DNA of 64,000 bases from assembly GCA_963713695.1 (NCBI GenBank), contig CAVQMU010000005.1:372001-436000 (forward strand). The letters are read 5' to 3'. Positions 28,502-38,898 of this stretch are shown here, one piece after another; the stretch's first letter is position 1, and every line of letters starts with the position of its first letter. Source of the DNA: Rhodoblastus sp963713695 (GTDB lineage Bacteria; Pseudomonadota; Alphaproteobacteria; Rhizobiales; Beijerinckiaceae). Below the pieces are notes generated by a model, which was not told the origin of the DNA, searched no databases, and worked only from the letters and a program-made list of their open reading frames with translations. Position numbers and translations under genes: made by a program.

Positions 28502-29956
28502 ATGTCGAAGACGCTGGCGGACAAGATCGTAATCGGGGGCGAAGGCATGACCGAGCCGGAAGTTTGGGCGCGGCTTTGCAAACGGCTTCGCGCTGAGGTT
28601 GGGGACGCTGTCTACTCTTCGTGGTTTACACGCCTTGAACTTGATCGGATCGACAATGGCCATGCTTTCCTGTCGGTCCCAACCAAGTTCCTGAAGGCCT
28701 GGATAAACGCTCATTATTCCGAGAAACTCAAGGCGGCGATCCTCGCTGAGATCCCGGATGCAAAGGATATCGTTCTCGATGTTCGCGCGGCAGGGCGGGT
28801 ACTGCCTCGCGCCGGCGATCGCTCCGAGGCGGTTACGCAGGCGGCTGAATGCGTGGAGGCGGGAATAGTGGGAACGCCCGCCAGTTCCTGCGGGAAGTAT
28901 ACAATCGATGGGTTCGAAGGCTCGGCTTTAGATCGTCGGATGACATTCGGAAACTTCCTTGTGGGCCAGTCCAACCAGTTGGCGCACGCGGCTGCCCAGC
29001 AGGTGAGCAGATCGCTGCCGGGTTCAGCCTCCATGTTCAATCCGCTTTATATCCATTCAAGCGTTGGTCTCGGCAAGACACACTTGATTCAGGCAATTGC
29101 ACACGCGGCGGGGGAGGCCGGGCGGCGCGTCTTCTACCTGACGGCCGAAAAATTCATGTACGGTTTTGTCAATGCGCTGAAAGCGCAGAACTCAATCGCC
29201 TTCAAGGAGAAGTTGCGTGCGATTGATGTCCTTGTCATAGACGATATCCAGTTCCTGCAAGGTAAATCGATTCAGCATGAGTTCTGTCACACTTTCAATG
29301 CGTTAATAGATAACGGACGGCAAGTGGTCATAGCCGGCGACCGGACGCCCGGCGATCTGGAAAGCCTCGATGAGCGAGTTCGTTCGCGGTTTGCGGGCGG
29401 CTTATGCGTCGAAATGAACGCGCTGGATGAAGCCTTGCGGATCAAGATTCTTGAGGCGCGCATCGCCGCCGCTAGAATTTCCCAGCCAGGCTTTGAAGTG
29501 TCCAAGGCCGTCGTCGGTATGGTGGCGCGTTCGATCCAGACCAATGGTCGTGATCTTGATGGCGCGGTCAATCGCTTGCTTGCGCACACGACCTTGGCCG
29601 GCGCCGCTTTGACAATCGACGCGGCGGAGGCCGCTATACGCGACCTAGTGCGCGCTCGTGATCCTAAACGCGTAAAAATTGAAGAAATTCAAAAGCTTGT
29701 CGCGACGCATTTCAATGTGAGCCGGGCCGATATTTTATCATCGCGCAGGACGGCAAATGTCGTTCGTCCAAGGCAGATCGCCATGTATCTGTCAAAGATG
29801 ATGACGCCGAGGTCGCTGCCTGAAATCGGCAGACGTTTTGGTGGTCGGGATCACACGACTGTGTTGCATGCCGTTCGCAAGATTGAAGGACTTGCCGGAA
29901 AGGATTCGGCGTTGAACGAAGAGCTTGAATTGTTCAAGCGCCTCCTGAGTGAATGA
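28502..29956 (+). CDS. dnaA: Chromosomal replication initiator DnaA
   Basis: About 484 residues with all four DnaA domains. Domain I is around 20-90 (VWARLCKRLRAEVGDAVYSSWF). The AAA+ domain starts near MTFGNFLVGQSNQLAHAAA, with Walker A HSSVGLGKTHLIQA and Walker B VLVIDDIQFLQG. The C-terminal DnaA signature is GGRDHTTVLHAVRKIE. It binds DnaA boxes and opens oriC. The start at 28502 (MSKTLADK) is preferred because the frame upstream looks non-coding. In relatives dnaA usually follows rpsT, which is absent here. The gene is intact and is located 3.2 kb from the proposed origin, between dnaQ and cobU. Confidence 0.93.
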   Translation: MSKTLADKIVIGGEGMTEPEVWARLCKRLRAEVGDAVYSSWFTRLELDRIDNGHAFLSVPTKFLKAWINAHYSEKLKAAILAEIPDAKDIVLDVRAAGRVLPRAGDRSEAVTQAAECVEAGIVGTPASSCGKYTIDGFEGSALDRRMTFGNFLVGQSNQLAHAAAQQVSRSLPGSASMFNPLYIHSSVGLGKTHLIQAIAHAAGEAGRRVFYLTAEKFMYGFVNALKAQNSIAFKEKLRAIDVLVIDDIQFLQGKSIQHEFCHTFNALIDNGRQVVIAGDRTPGDLESLDERVRSRFAGGLCVEMNALDEALRIKILEARIAAARISQPGFEVSKAVVGMVARSIQTNGRDLDGAVNRLLAHTTLAGAALTIDAAEAAIRDLVRARDPKRVKIEEIQKLVATHFNVSRADILSSRRTANVVRPRQIAMYLSKMMTPRSLPEIGRRFGGRDHTTVLHAVRKIEGLAGKDSALNEELELFKRLLSE

Positions 29957-29989
29957 TCTCGCAAAAGTATCCGCGGTTCGGAGCGGGAC

Positions 29990-30535
29990 GTGAAAAGCAA
30001 TCCTCACACTTTTGGTACGCAGCTTGTTCTTGGCGGCGCTCGATCAGGAAAAACTGCTTTTGCACTTTGCGAAGCAGTGAAAAGCGGCCTCGAGAAATGG
30101 ATGGTCGTGACCGCCAAAGCGGATGATGCCGAGATGCAGAATCGCATCGCTTTACATCGCGTCGAGCGTGGGGCGGGCTGGACGGTGATCGAGGAGCCCA
30201 GAAATCTTGTTGGTGCGATCGAAAGGCTCGCGCGGCCCGAGCGGATCGTCGTTGTCGATTGCCTCACGCTTTGGCTCTCCAACTTGTCGTTTGATCAGGA
30301 GAATATCTCCATGGAAACGGCAAGGCTCGCGGTTGGCGCCAAATCAGTGGCTGGCCCAATTATCTTTGTGACCAACGAACTAGGACTGGGCCTCGTACCG
30401 GAAACCCGCATTGGCCGGGAGTTTCGTGATGCGCAGGGGCGTTTGAACCAGGCCATGGCTCAAGCCTGCGACAGAGTGATTTTCGTGGCGGCAGGGCTTC
30501 CATTGAATTTGAAGCCAAGCCTTACGAAGATTTGA
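29990..30535 (+). CDS. cobU: Adenosylcobinamide kinase / guanylyltransferase
   Basis: A 181-residue P-loop enzyme: LVLGGARSGKTAFAL (Walker A), VVTAKADDAEMQNRI, the histidine block ALHRVERGAGWTVIEEP, VVDCLTLWLSN and TNELGLGLVPET. It phosphorylates adenosylcobinamide and transfers GMP to it in late cobalamin assembly. The GTG at 29990 follows GAGCGGGAC, 33 bases after dnaA. cobS/cobT lie 20 kb away, so B12 genes are scattered here. Its position between dnaA and rho is unusual. Confidence 0.92.
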   Translation: MKSNPHTFGTQLVLGGARSGKTAFALCEAVKSGLEKWMVVTAKADDAEMQNRIALHRVERGAGWTVIEEPRNLVGAIERLARPERIVVVDCLTLWLSNLSFDQENISMETARLAVGAKSVAGPIIFVTNELGLGLVPETRIGREFRDAQGRLNQAMAQACDRVIFVAAGLPLNLKPSLTKI

Positions 30536-30756
30536 AACGATTTTCTCGTGGCGGAGTTTATGGTCCGAACGACGACCAAGAATTTCAGGTTTCTGGACGC
30601 CTTGGCTTGTGGATTGCCAGGAAAAGCGCTAGTCTGAATGCCTCTCCTAAAATTCAATCGCTTGCCACTCGCCGCTTTGATCGGCACTTCGGGCAAGGGG
30701 CGTGTTTACGCCGCCGATTGACCCTCCCCTGCATTGTAAGAAGGGCGCGTTGCCCC
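30536..30756 (+). promoter_or_regulatory. Leader region of rho
   Basis: This 221-bp stretch between the cobU stop and the rho start has no gene of its own; the rho frame stays open back to 30532 but is unlike Rho there. It is probably promoter plus leader, where rho autoregulation by Rho-dependent attenuation is common. No intrinsic hairpin stands out. Confidence 0.4.
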
Positions 30757-32061
30757 ATGTCAGATATCGAAAAAGCCGAAACCGAAGTCCGGATGCGCGA
30801 GATCAAGCTCCAGGATTTAAAAGCCAAGTCTCCGACTGAATTGCTCGCCTTCGCGGAAGAGCATGAGGTGGAAAATGCATCAATCATGCGCAAGCAGGAA
30901 TTGATGTTTGCGATACTCAAGCAACTCGCCTTCCGAGACATAGAAATCGTCGGCGAAGGCGTCGTCGAAGTCCTGCAGGATGGTTTCGGATTTCTTCGCG
31001 CGCCCGACGCCAACTATTTGGCGGGTCCCGACGATATCTACGTGTCGCCTTCGCAAATTAGGCGATTTGGTCTTCGGACTGGCGACACGGTCGAAGGTCT
31101 GATTAGGAGTCCGAAGGAAGGCGAACGCTATTTCGCGCTTTTGAAGGTCAACTCAATCAATTTTGAAGACCCGGAAAAAGTGCGGCACAAGGTTCACTTC
31201 GACAACCTCACGCCCCTTTATCCCAACGAGCGGTTGAAGCTTGAAATCGAAGATCCGACGCGCAAGGATCTGTCGGCTCGCGTGATCGACATTGTTTCGC
31301 CGATCGGCAAGGGTCAGCGCGCCTTGATCGTCGCGCCGCCGCGCACCGGCAAGACGGTGATTCTACAAAATGTGGCACAATCGATCACGACGAACCACCC
31401 CGAGTGCTATCTGATCGTTTTGCTGATCGACGAGCGTCCGGAAGAAGTCACGGACATGCAGCGGTCGGTAAAAGGCGAGGTCGTTTCTTCAACCTTCGAC
31501 GAACCAGCGGTTCGCCACGTTCAGGTTGCGGAGATGGTGATCGAAAAGGCCAAACGCTTGGTCGAGCACGGCCGGGATGTCGTCATCCTGCTTGATTCCA
31601 TCACCCGCTTGGGCCGGGCTTATAATACGGTGGTGCCATCGTCCGGGAAGGTCTTGACCGGCGGCGTTGACGCCAACGCCTTGCAGCGACCGAAGCGGTT
31701 TTTTGGCGCGGCGCGCAATATTGAAGAGGGAGGGTCGTTGACCATCATCGCTACGGCGCTGATTGAAACGGGATCGCGCATGGACGAGGTGATCTTTGAG
31801 GAGTTCAAGGGCACTGGCAATTCAGAAATTATTCTGGATCGCAAAGTTGCGGATAAGCGCGTGTTCCCTGCAATCGACATCACTCGCTCCGGCACCCGCA
31901 AGGAGGAACTGCTTGTTCCCTCGGACATACTAAAGAAAATGTATGTTCTTCGGCGCATTCTCAATCCGATGGGAACCGTCGACGCGATTGAGTTCCTGCT
32001 CGGCAAGTTGCGCGAAACGCCCAAAGGTAACTCGACGTTCTTCGACTCCATGAACACCTGA
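30757..32061 (+). CDS. rho: Transcription termination factor Rho
   Basis: A 434-residue hexameric RNA helicase. The N-terminal helix bundle (LQDLKAKSPTELLAFAEEHE) is followed by the cold-shock-like RNA-binding domain (GVVEVLQDGFGFLRAPDANY). Walker A is APPRTGKTVILQNVA and Walker B VVILLDSITRLGRAYN. The Q loop is TGGVDANALQRPKRFFGAAR and the C-terminus GNSTFFDSMNT-like. It terminates transcription at rut sites. The gene is intact. A parS palindrome lies 33 bases after its stop, before mnmE. Confidence 0.97.
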   Translation: MSDIEKAETEVRMREIKLQDLKAKSPTELLAFAEEHEVENASIMRKQELMFAILKQLAFRDIEIVGEGVVEVLQDGFGFLRAPDANYLAGPDDIYVSPSQIRRFGLRTGDTVEGLIRSPKEGERYFALLKVNSINFEDPEKVRHKVHFDNLTPLYPNERLKLEIEDPTRKDLSARVIDIVSPIGKGQRALIVAPPRTGKTVILQNVAQSITTNHPECYLIVLLIDERPEEVTDMQRSVKGEVVSSTFDEPAVRHVQVAEMVIEKAKRLVEHGRDVVILLDSITRLGRAYNTVVPSSGKVLTGGVDANALQRPKRFFGAARNIEEGGSLTIIATALIETGSRMDEVIFEEFKGTGNSEIILDRKVADKRVFPAIDITRSGTRKEELLVPSDILKKMYVLRRILNPMGTVDAIEFLLGKLRETPKGNSTFFDSMNT

Positions 32062-32093
32062 TCGATTTAAATTGGCGTTCGATGACGACCTTG

Positions 32094-32125
32094 CGCGACG
32101 ATGTTTCACGTGAAACATCGTCGCG
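32094..32125. promoter_or_regulatory. parS centromere site 1 (32-bp perfect palindrome)
   Basis: The core TGTTTCACGTGAAACA at 32102-32117 is an exact match to the bacterial parS consensus bound by ParB. It is embedded in a perfect 32-bp inverted repeat (CGCGACGA on one flank, TCGTCGCG on the other). It lies between rho and mnmE, 4.9 kb from parB. Confidence 0.95.
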
Positions 32126-32140
32126 TTATCGTTTGAGGAA

Positions 32141-33512
32141 ATGGGTGATCGAATGGACGGGCGCCAAACCATCTTTGCGCTGGCCTCTGGTTCCGGAAGA
32201 GCTGGAATCGCGGTTATTCGCCTATCAGGTCCAGCTGCTTCACGGGCTTTAGCGGCTCTTGTCGGACAGTGTCCGCCGCCGCGTCGCGCGACACTTCGAA
32301 AAATTGTTGATCCGATTAACGCCGATGTCCTGGATTTCGGCCTGATTCTGTGGTTTCCGGGCCCGAACAGTTTCACGGGGGAGGATTGCGCCGAGCTGCA
32401 CATCCATGGTGGGCGAGCCGTCGTCGCCGCAATTCTGCAATCGTTGGGGGCGTTGAAAGACCTTCGTCCAGCCAAAGCAGGGGAATTCGCTCGACGCGCA
32501 TTGGAAAACGGAAAACTTGATTTGATCGATATTGAAGCGCTTGGCGATTTGATCAACGCAGAAACCGAGCAGCAACGACGTTTCGCCATAGTCCAGACCG
32601 AGGGCCACTTGGGCGAACGGGCCGAAAAGTGGCGACGGAGCCTGATCGACGCGCTGGTGCTGGTCGAAAGCGAGCTCGACTTCTCTGACGAAGCAGATGC
32701 GCCGAGGGCCAGTAGAGACCGTATCTTGATCATTTGCCGAGAAATCGCCGCTGCTATGGAGCCGCTCGTAGTCCAAAGATTCAACCGTCGAGCGCTTGCG
32801 CGACGGGTTGACCGTACTCATCGCCGGACCGCCGAATGCCGGAAAATCGACACTTCTCAACGCTATCGCCAGGCGAGACATTGCGATTGTCTCAGAGCGC
32901 GCGGGGACGACGCGCGACTTGATAGAGGTGAGGCTGGATCTTGCCGGATATCCCGTCAATTTGATCGACACCGCTGGAATAAGGCCAAGCGAGGACCTGA
33001 TCGAGCAGGAGGGAATCAGTCGGGCCATTCAGAAAAGCGCGCACGCCGATTTAATTCTATGGCTTTCGCCGGCCTCCGAAGCACCGGTCGCGCCGCCGGT
33101 CGAATTTAACGGGCGATCGATTTGGTCGGTTCGAACCAAGGTGGACGCAATCGAAGGAGGCGATCCAAAATCGAGCGAAACGCATGGTGCGACGATAGCG
33201 CTCTATGCCGCGGAAATCTCCGTTTCCGCGAGCACCGGCCACAATGTCGATTGTTTGATTGCGATGCTCAAGGGCTGCGCACAAGAAAGCATGTCAAACG
33301 CTGGCTCGCTCGTGGCCGCCAATGAACGGCAACGATTCGCAATCCAGGAGGCGCAGGACGCCCTTGATGCCATCCTTAGAGAACAGGCGCCGATCGAGAT
33401 TCTCGCCGAGGAATTGCGACGGGCGTGCTTTTCGCTTGAAAACTTGATAGGGAAGGTCGGAGTCGAGGATGTCCTTGACCAGCTTTTTTCTCGCTTCTGC
33501 ATAGGGAAATAA
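32141..33512 (+). CDS. mnmE: tRNA modification GTPase MnmE (TrmE), one indel
   Basis: About 456 residues after removal of one A at 32775-32777. The N-terminal tetrahydrofolate-binding domain (TIFALASGSGRAGIAVIRLS, GPNSFTGEDCAELHIHGG, AGEFARRALENGKLDL) precedes the helical and G domains. G1 is GPPNAGKSTLLN, G3 DTAGIR and the C-terminus ends in the catalytic FCIGK. With MnmG it installs the 5-carboxymethylaminomethyl group on wobble uridine 34. ATG at 32141 or 32153 could be the start; the latter has better ribosome-site spacing (GAGGAA). mnmG starts 13 bases after the stop. Confidence 0.93.
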
Positions 33513-33524
33513 TTGGGAACCGGC

Positions 33525-35414
33525 ATGGAAACGCGGGATAGCCAGTTTGACGTCATTGTCATAGGCGGGGGCCATGCGGGATGTGAGGCTGCCGCAGCCT
33601 CTGCACGCTGCGGCGCGCGCACGGCGCTGGTTACCCATAAATTTTCGACGATAGGGGAGATGTCTTGCAATCCGGCGATTGGCGGGCTGGGCAAAGGGCA
33701 TCTCGTTCGGGAAATCGACGCGCTCGACGGTTTGATGGGAAGAGTGGCCGACCGCGCAGCGATTCAGTTTCGGTTGCTCAATCGGTCCAAAGGTCCAGCC
33801 GTCCGCGGGCCGCGTGTTCAGGCTGACCGCAAGCTATACAGACAAGCAATGCAGGGCGTTTTACGTTCGACAACAAATCTGTCGATTATCGAGGGAGGTG
33901 TTACCGGCTTTGTGTTTGGGGATGAAATCCACCTGCTCTACTTGGCGGATTCCGCCAAGCTCGAAGCCAAGGCGGTGGTTCTGGCGAGCGGAACGTTCCT
34001 TAACGGGGTCATCCATGTTGGCGCTGCCTCCGAGTCCGCCGGACGAATGGGCGACGCGCCGGCGCTGCATTTAAGCGAGCAATTGCGCTCATGGGGGATT
34101 CGGCTCGGACGTCTGAAGACGGGAACGCCACCACGCCTTTCTCGAAAGTCGATCGATTGGCATTCATTGCCGCAGCAGGCAGGTGATGACGATCCCGAAT
34201 TTTTCTCGACCTTCACCCGAAGGGTCGAAAACCCGCAGGTCTCCTGCGCTATCACGCACACAACGGTTGAAGGTCATGCGGTCATACTCGAGCAATCTTG
34301 ACCGTGCGCCAATTTATTCCGGCCAGATATCCGGGCGCGGCCCGCGTTATTGCCCTTCAATCGAGGATAAGGTTGTCCGCTTCGGCGACCGGGAAAGTCA
34401 TCAGATCTTCCTTGAGCCGGAAGGATTAGATGACGATACGATTTATCCGAACGGCATTTCGACGTCGTTGCCGATTGATGTCCAGGACGCGTTTCTGCGC
34501 ACCATCCCGGGTCTCGCTGCTGTTAAAATTCTTCGCCCAGGCTATGCCGTGGAATATGACTATGTCGATCCGAGGGAATTGAGATCGACATTGGAGATGA
34601 AGAAGCTCCCTGGTCTTTTCCTTGCGGGACAAATAAACGGCACGACGGGATATGAAGAGGCGGCTGCGCAAGGCCTTGTCGCCGGCTTAACGCCGCCGCC
34701 CACGCAACCGGGCGACAAGCAATCACTTTCGACCGCACTGAAGCCTATTTCGGCGTGATGATCGATGACCTCGTGACCCATGGCGTCTCTGAACCTTATC
34801 GCATGTTCACCTCTCGCGCAGAATTTCGGCTATCCTTGCGCTGCGACAATGCCGACATCCGGTTGACGCCAAAGGGCGAGGCGATCGGTTGCATCGGTCG
34901 GAGAGAAAAAAACTTTTCGCCGACCGGATATGGCAGCAATTCCAAGCATTGAAGGAACGGCTGCGGAATTGGATTTGACGCCAGACGAGGCGGAGAAACA
35001 TGGGATTCAAATCAATCGCGATGGGGTACGGCGTTCAGCCTATACGATTTTGTCCTATCCGGATGTCCACATTGCGAACCTCGTGACGATCTGGCCGGAG
35101 TTGCACAATTTGAAAGTCACATCGCCGACCAAGTTGAGATCGACGCCAAGTACAAGGTCTATTTGGAACGCCAGAGGTCGGCGGTTTCGGCGTTGAAACG
35201 TGATGAGGCCGTCGGTCTGGGATCGGATTTTGATTATGATCGGATTTCCGGCTTGTCGAACGAAGTACGAGCAAGATTGAAGTTCGCAATGCCCGAGAAC
35301 CTGGGCCAGGCCGGCAGATGGAAGGCGTGACGCCGGCCGCTTTGACGCTTATTCTGGCGTGGGTCAAAAAGAATGCGCCGGTCGCAATTTGCTGTCCACG
35401 GTCGGACGAGATGA
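33525..35414 (+). CDS. mnmG: tRNA uridine-34 modification enzyme MnmG (GidA), many indels in the read
   Basis: About 625 residues can be assembled. The N-terminus FDVIVIGGGHAGCEAAAASA is the FAD-binding Rossmann motif. EMSCNPAIGGLGKGHLVREI, GPAVRGPRVQADR, GTFLNGVIHVG and LFLAGQINGTTGYEEAAAQG are MnmG hallmarks. The frame breaks near 34288 (one extra base) and near 34689, 34906-34912 (short A run), 34971, 35103 and 35317 (one missing base each), with another probable shift near the C-terminus. I place the stop at 35412-35414, giving an ATGA overlap with rsmG; another reading runs to 35472. The density of breaks is the highest in the window, yet all conserved blocks remain. Confidence 0.85.
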
Positions 35415-36052
35415 TCGCCAACGATTCGCGCATCTCCCGGAGATCAATTCGGATGTTCGGCGAAAGCTCATGATCTACTCCGACTTGCTGGAAAATGGCA
35501 GAGAAAATCAATCTGGTCGGTCGCCTCTACCGTGCCGGATCTGTGGGCGGCATTTCGCAAGATTCCTTGCAACTGTTGCCTATCGCCGGGGAATGGAGGT
35601 ATTGGGTCGATTTGGGATCCGGGGCAGGATTTCCGGGAATGATGATCGCCATCGCCGCCGCTCATGGACGAACGGGCATCCGTGCATTTGATCGAAGCCG
35701 ACAAAAGAAAGGCGGCTTTTCTGCGCGAAGTTTCACGTGAAACACATTACGTCCGTAACCATTCACGCGGAGCGAATCGAACAGATCCTGCCCGAGCTCA
35801 GCTCGCACGTTCATTTTGATGTCGTTTCCGCTCGCGCGCTTGCATCCTTGGGCGGGCTCTTGAATACGCGCGTCCGGTACTCGAAAAAGGGGCGGTTGGC
35901 CTGTTTTTGAAGGGGAAAGGGGTTGCAGACGAATTGACCGCCGCTCATGCTGACGTTAGCCTCGACTTCACTTTCTCTGATAGCCTGACCGATCCCGAAG
36001 CTAAAATCGTCGTCGTTCGAAGGCGTATAATACTCCAGAGAAATCCGCTTAA
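35411..36052 (+). CDS. rsmG: 16S rRNA m7G527 methyltransferase RsmG (GidB), many indels in the read
   Basis: Fragments in different frames join into RsmG: MIYSDLLEN with EKINLV, then a DLW...HFADSLQL region, YWVDLGSGAGFPGMMIAIAA (the AdoMet motif), LIEADKRKAAFLREVSRET, VTIHAERIEQILPEL, FDVVSARALASLGGLL, and VGLFLKGKG. It methylates G527 of 16S rRNA. Breaks occur near 35495, 35520-35560, 35685, 35755 and 35862. The start (ATG at 35411) and stop (TAA at 36050-36052, or 36028-36030 in another frame) are estimates. The segment encoding EVSRET contains the second parS, as in many bacteria. Confidence 0.75.
35729..35744. promoter_or_regulatory. parS centromere site 2, inside rsmG
   Basis: AGTTTCACGTGAAACA matches the 16-bp parS consensus with one mismatch at the first base; the inner 14 bases are perfectly palindromic. 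It encodes the VSRET stretch of RsmG, a classical location for parS. Confidence 0.88.
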
Positions 36053-36062
36053 GGGTCTCCAA

Positions 36063-36882
<820 letters not shown>

Positions 36883-36982
36883 CTAACGTTTCCGACGCGG
36901 TCTAAGTTGGTGTTTGTAATACCGCCGATTTCCCAGCCAGTTCTTGGCGTTCGGCGGTTCGCAGAAAAATTGAGGACTTGAA

Positions 36983-37847
36983 ATGGCGGAAGAGGCGAGA
37001 ACGCGGTTGGGCCGAGGATTGGCTGCGCTGATTGGCGAATCGTCGATGGAGGGCGGTGAAGCGCATCAACAGCAACAAAAGGCGCCAATCGAATTCCTTC
37101 GCCCAAACCCGCGCAATCCGCGGCAAAGCTTCGACGAGAACGGTTTGCAGGAACTGGCCGAACTCCATCCGGGAGCGCGGCATTGTCCAGCCGATCCTGG
37201 TGCGAAATTTACCGGGCGTGGCCAATGTTTACGAAATTATCGCGGGCGAACGCCGGTGGCGGGCGGCGCAACGCGTTGGCCTGCATGAGGTTCCGATCGT
37301 GGTTGTCGAGGCCGATGATCGCCAGTCCCTAGAATTCGCCATTATCGAAAACGTTCAACGTTCCGATCTCAATGCTTTGGAAGAGGCGCAGGGATACGAA
37401 AGATTGACGGAGGAATTTTCGTATAATCAAAGTGATCTCGCAAAAATCATTGGCAAGAGCCGAAGCCATGTCGCAAATACTCTGCGCTTGCTGAAATTGC
37501 CGACGGAGGCCAAGAAATATCTGGTCGACGGCAGCATTTCGGCCGGCCACGCGCGGGCGCTGCTGTCGGTCGCCAACCCGGAAAAGATTGCGCGGCAAAT
37601 CGTCGATGAAGGCCTGACTGTACGCGATGTGGAAAAACTTGCACAAGCCGGTGCGCAAATCGAAAAACATCCCGCGGAAAAAGCCAAGGTTGAGAAGGAT
37701 GCGGATACGCGGGCTTTGGAAAAGCTGCTCACCGACCTGCTTGGCTTGACGGTGCAGATTGCGCACCGCGGGGAAGCCGGAGATGTACGAATTCAGTACA
37801 AATCACTCGAGCAACTCGACCTGCTTTGCAAGCGCTTGCAAGGGTAA
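36983..37847 (+). CDS. parB: Chromosome partitioning protein ParB (one indel)
   Basis: About 287 residues after correcting one extra base near 37158-37164. The N-terminus TRLGRGLAALIGE is the ParA-activating segment. The CTPase domain has the GERRWRAAQRVGL and ENVQRSDLNALEEA motifs. The helix-turn-helix is LAKIIGKSRSHVANTLRLLKLP. The C-terminus (RIQYKSLEQLDLLCKRL) dimerises. ParB loads at parS, uses CTP to slide and spreads along DNA. Two parS sites lie upstream in the same cluster. A GAGGACTTGAA ribosome site precedes the ATG. It is convergent with holA, 17 bases away. Confidence 0.94.
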
Positions 37848-37864
37848 TGTGAGGGTGACGATCA

Positions 37865-38896
37865 TCAGGCACGTCGCAAAGACGTCGCCAAAGACAAAAA
37901 TAATCTCGTCACGCGTTCTTCGCCAAGAAAGTTGGCTTGCCTCGTCGTTTTGACGGCAGTGCTGAGCGCCGCGACGATCTGATCGAGTCTGACTAATGAA
38001 ATTTGTTTCAGATGCGAAGCAATTTCCGCTTTCCGGCTATAACCACTGAATTGGCGCAAAAGCATTTGCAGGTTGTCTTCAAAGGACGCGCCATTGTCGA
38101 TTTCCGCCCGGCCCCGGTGCAGCGCAATGGCATAACGCAAAGCCGCAGCCAACAACATTTGAATATCGACACCCGAATGCAAAGCGCGGTTTACCAGCTC
38201 CATTGCCAGGGCAGGTCGACCCGAAAATACAGCAGACAGGGCGGCGTCGGTGCTCAGCGCCGACGCGTCGTGCAATATTTCGTTGATGTGCTCGATCGTG
38301 ACCCTGGACTGCCCGTGCACGAAAAGCGCGAGCTTGCTGAGTTCGCAACGCGTTGAGAGCCGGTCCTCTCCCAGCATGGCGCCGAGAGCCTCACGGGCGT
38401 CCGGCGCGATGGAGATATTCGCCGCCTGAAGTTCCGCGTCGATAAGGCGTTGAACATCTTTAGTGTCGTCAGCGCGACATTCGATCGAAGCGGCGAAGGA
38501 TTGCTTCTCGACCCATTTTCGCAATGGCGCGTCACGCTTCAATTCGCCGGCCTGCAAGACGATGATGCAATCAGCGGGGGGCGCAAGGGCGAGCAGTTCG
38601 AGGGCTGGTAGTATGCTTTTTGTGCCGGTCTGTATTCGAATCGCGCGACGGTTTCCGCCAAAAAGGCCGATTGCATTGGCTTCGTCGACAAGGATCAGGG
38701 GATCTGCCGAAATGAGATCGCCCACCAGATCGATTTGCTGCATGGATTGTCGATCATCACCGATCGCCGCGCGCACCAGCTTTTGGCCGCGTTCAAAAAC
38801 GAGTCCCTGATCCGACCCGAAGACGAGAAAAAGAAAATGGTCGACATTGGGTCGCGCCAGATAACGATCCGCATCCTGATGCGAAACGGCTCCCAT
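37865..38896 (-). CDS. holA: DNA polymerase III delta subunit
   Basis: A 343-residue clamp-loader subunit: FLVFGSDQGLVFERGQKLV near the start, DPLILVDEANAIGLFGGNRRAIRI (with the conserved LFGGNR-type motif) and LSKLALFVHGQSRVTIEHI, followed by helical domain III. Delta opens the beta sliding clamp. The gene is intact and immediately follows lptE (2-base gap), forming a minus-strand run leuS-lptE-holA that converges on parB, the standard order in Hyphomicrobiales. Confidence 0.92.
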   Translation of the reverse strand: MGAVSHQDADRYLARPNVDHFLFLVFGSDQGLVFERGQKLVRAAIGDDRQSMQQIDLVGDLISADPLILVDEANAIGLFGGNRRAIRIQTGTKSILPALELLALAPPADCIIVLQAGELKRDAPLRKWVEKQSFAASIECRADDTKDVQRLIDAELQAANISIAPDAREALGAMLGEDRLSTRCELSKLALFVHGQSRVTIEHINEILHDASALSTDAALSAVFSGRPALAMELVNRALHSGVDIQMLLAAALRYAIALHRGRAEIDNGASFEDNLQMLLRQFSGYSRKAEIASHLKQISLVRLDQIVAALSTAVKTTRQANFLGEERVTRLFLSLATSLRRA

Positions 38897-38898
38897 CG

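Noticed and set aside
35359..35472. GTG at 35359 as the rsmG start and TGA at 35470 as the mnmG stop
   Set aside because: These are possible in the raw frames, but an ATGA overlap at 35411-35414 gives more natural ends for both proteins once the frequent indels are allowed for.
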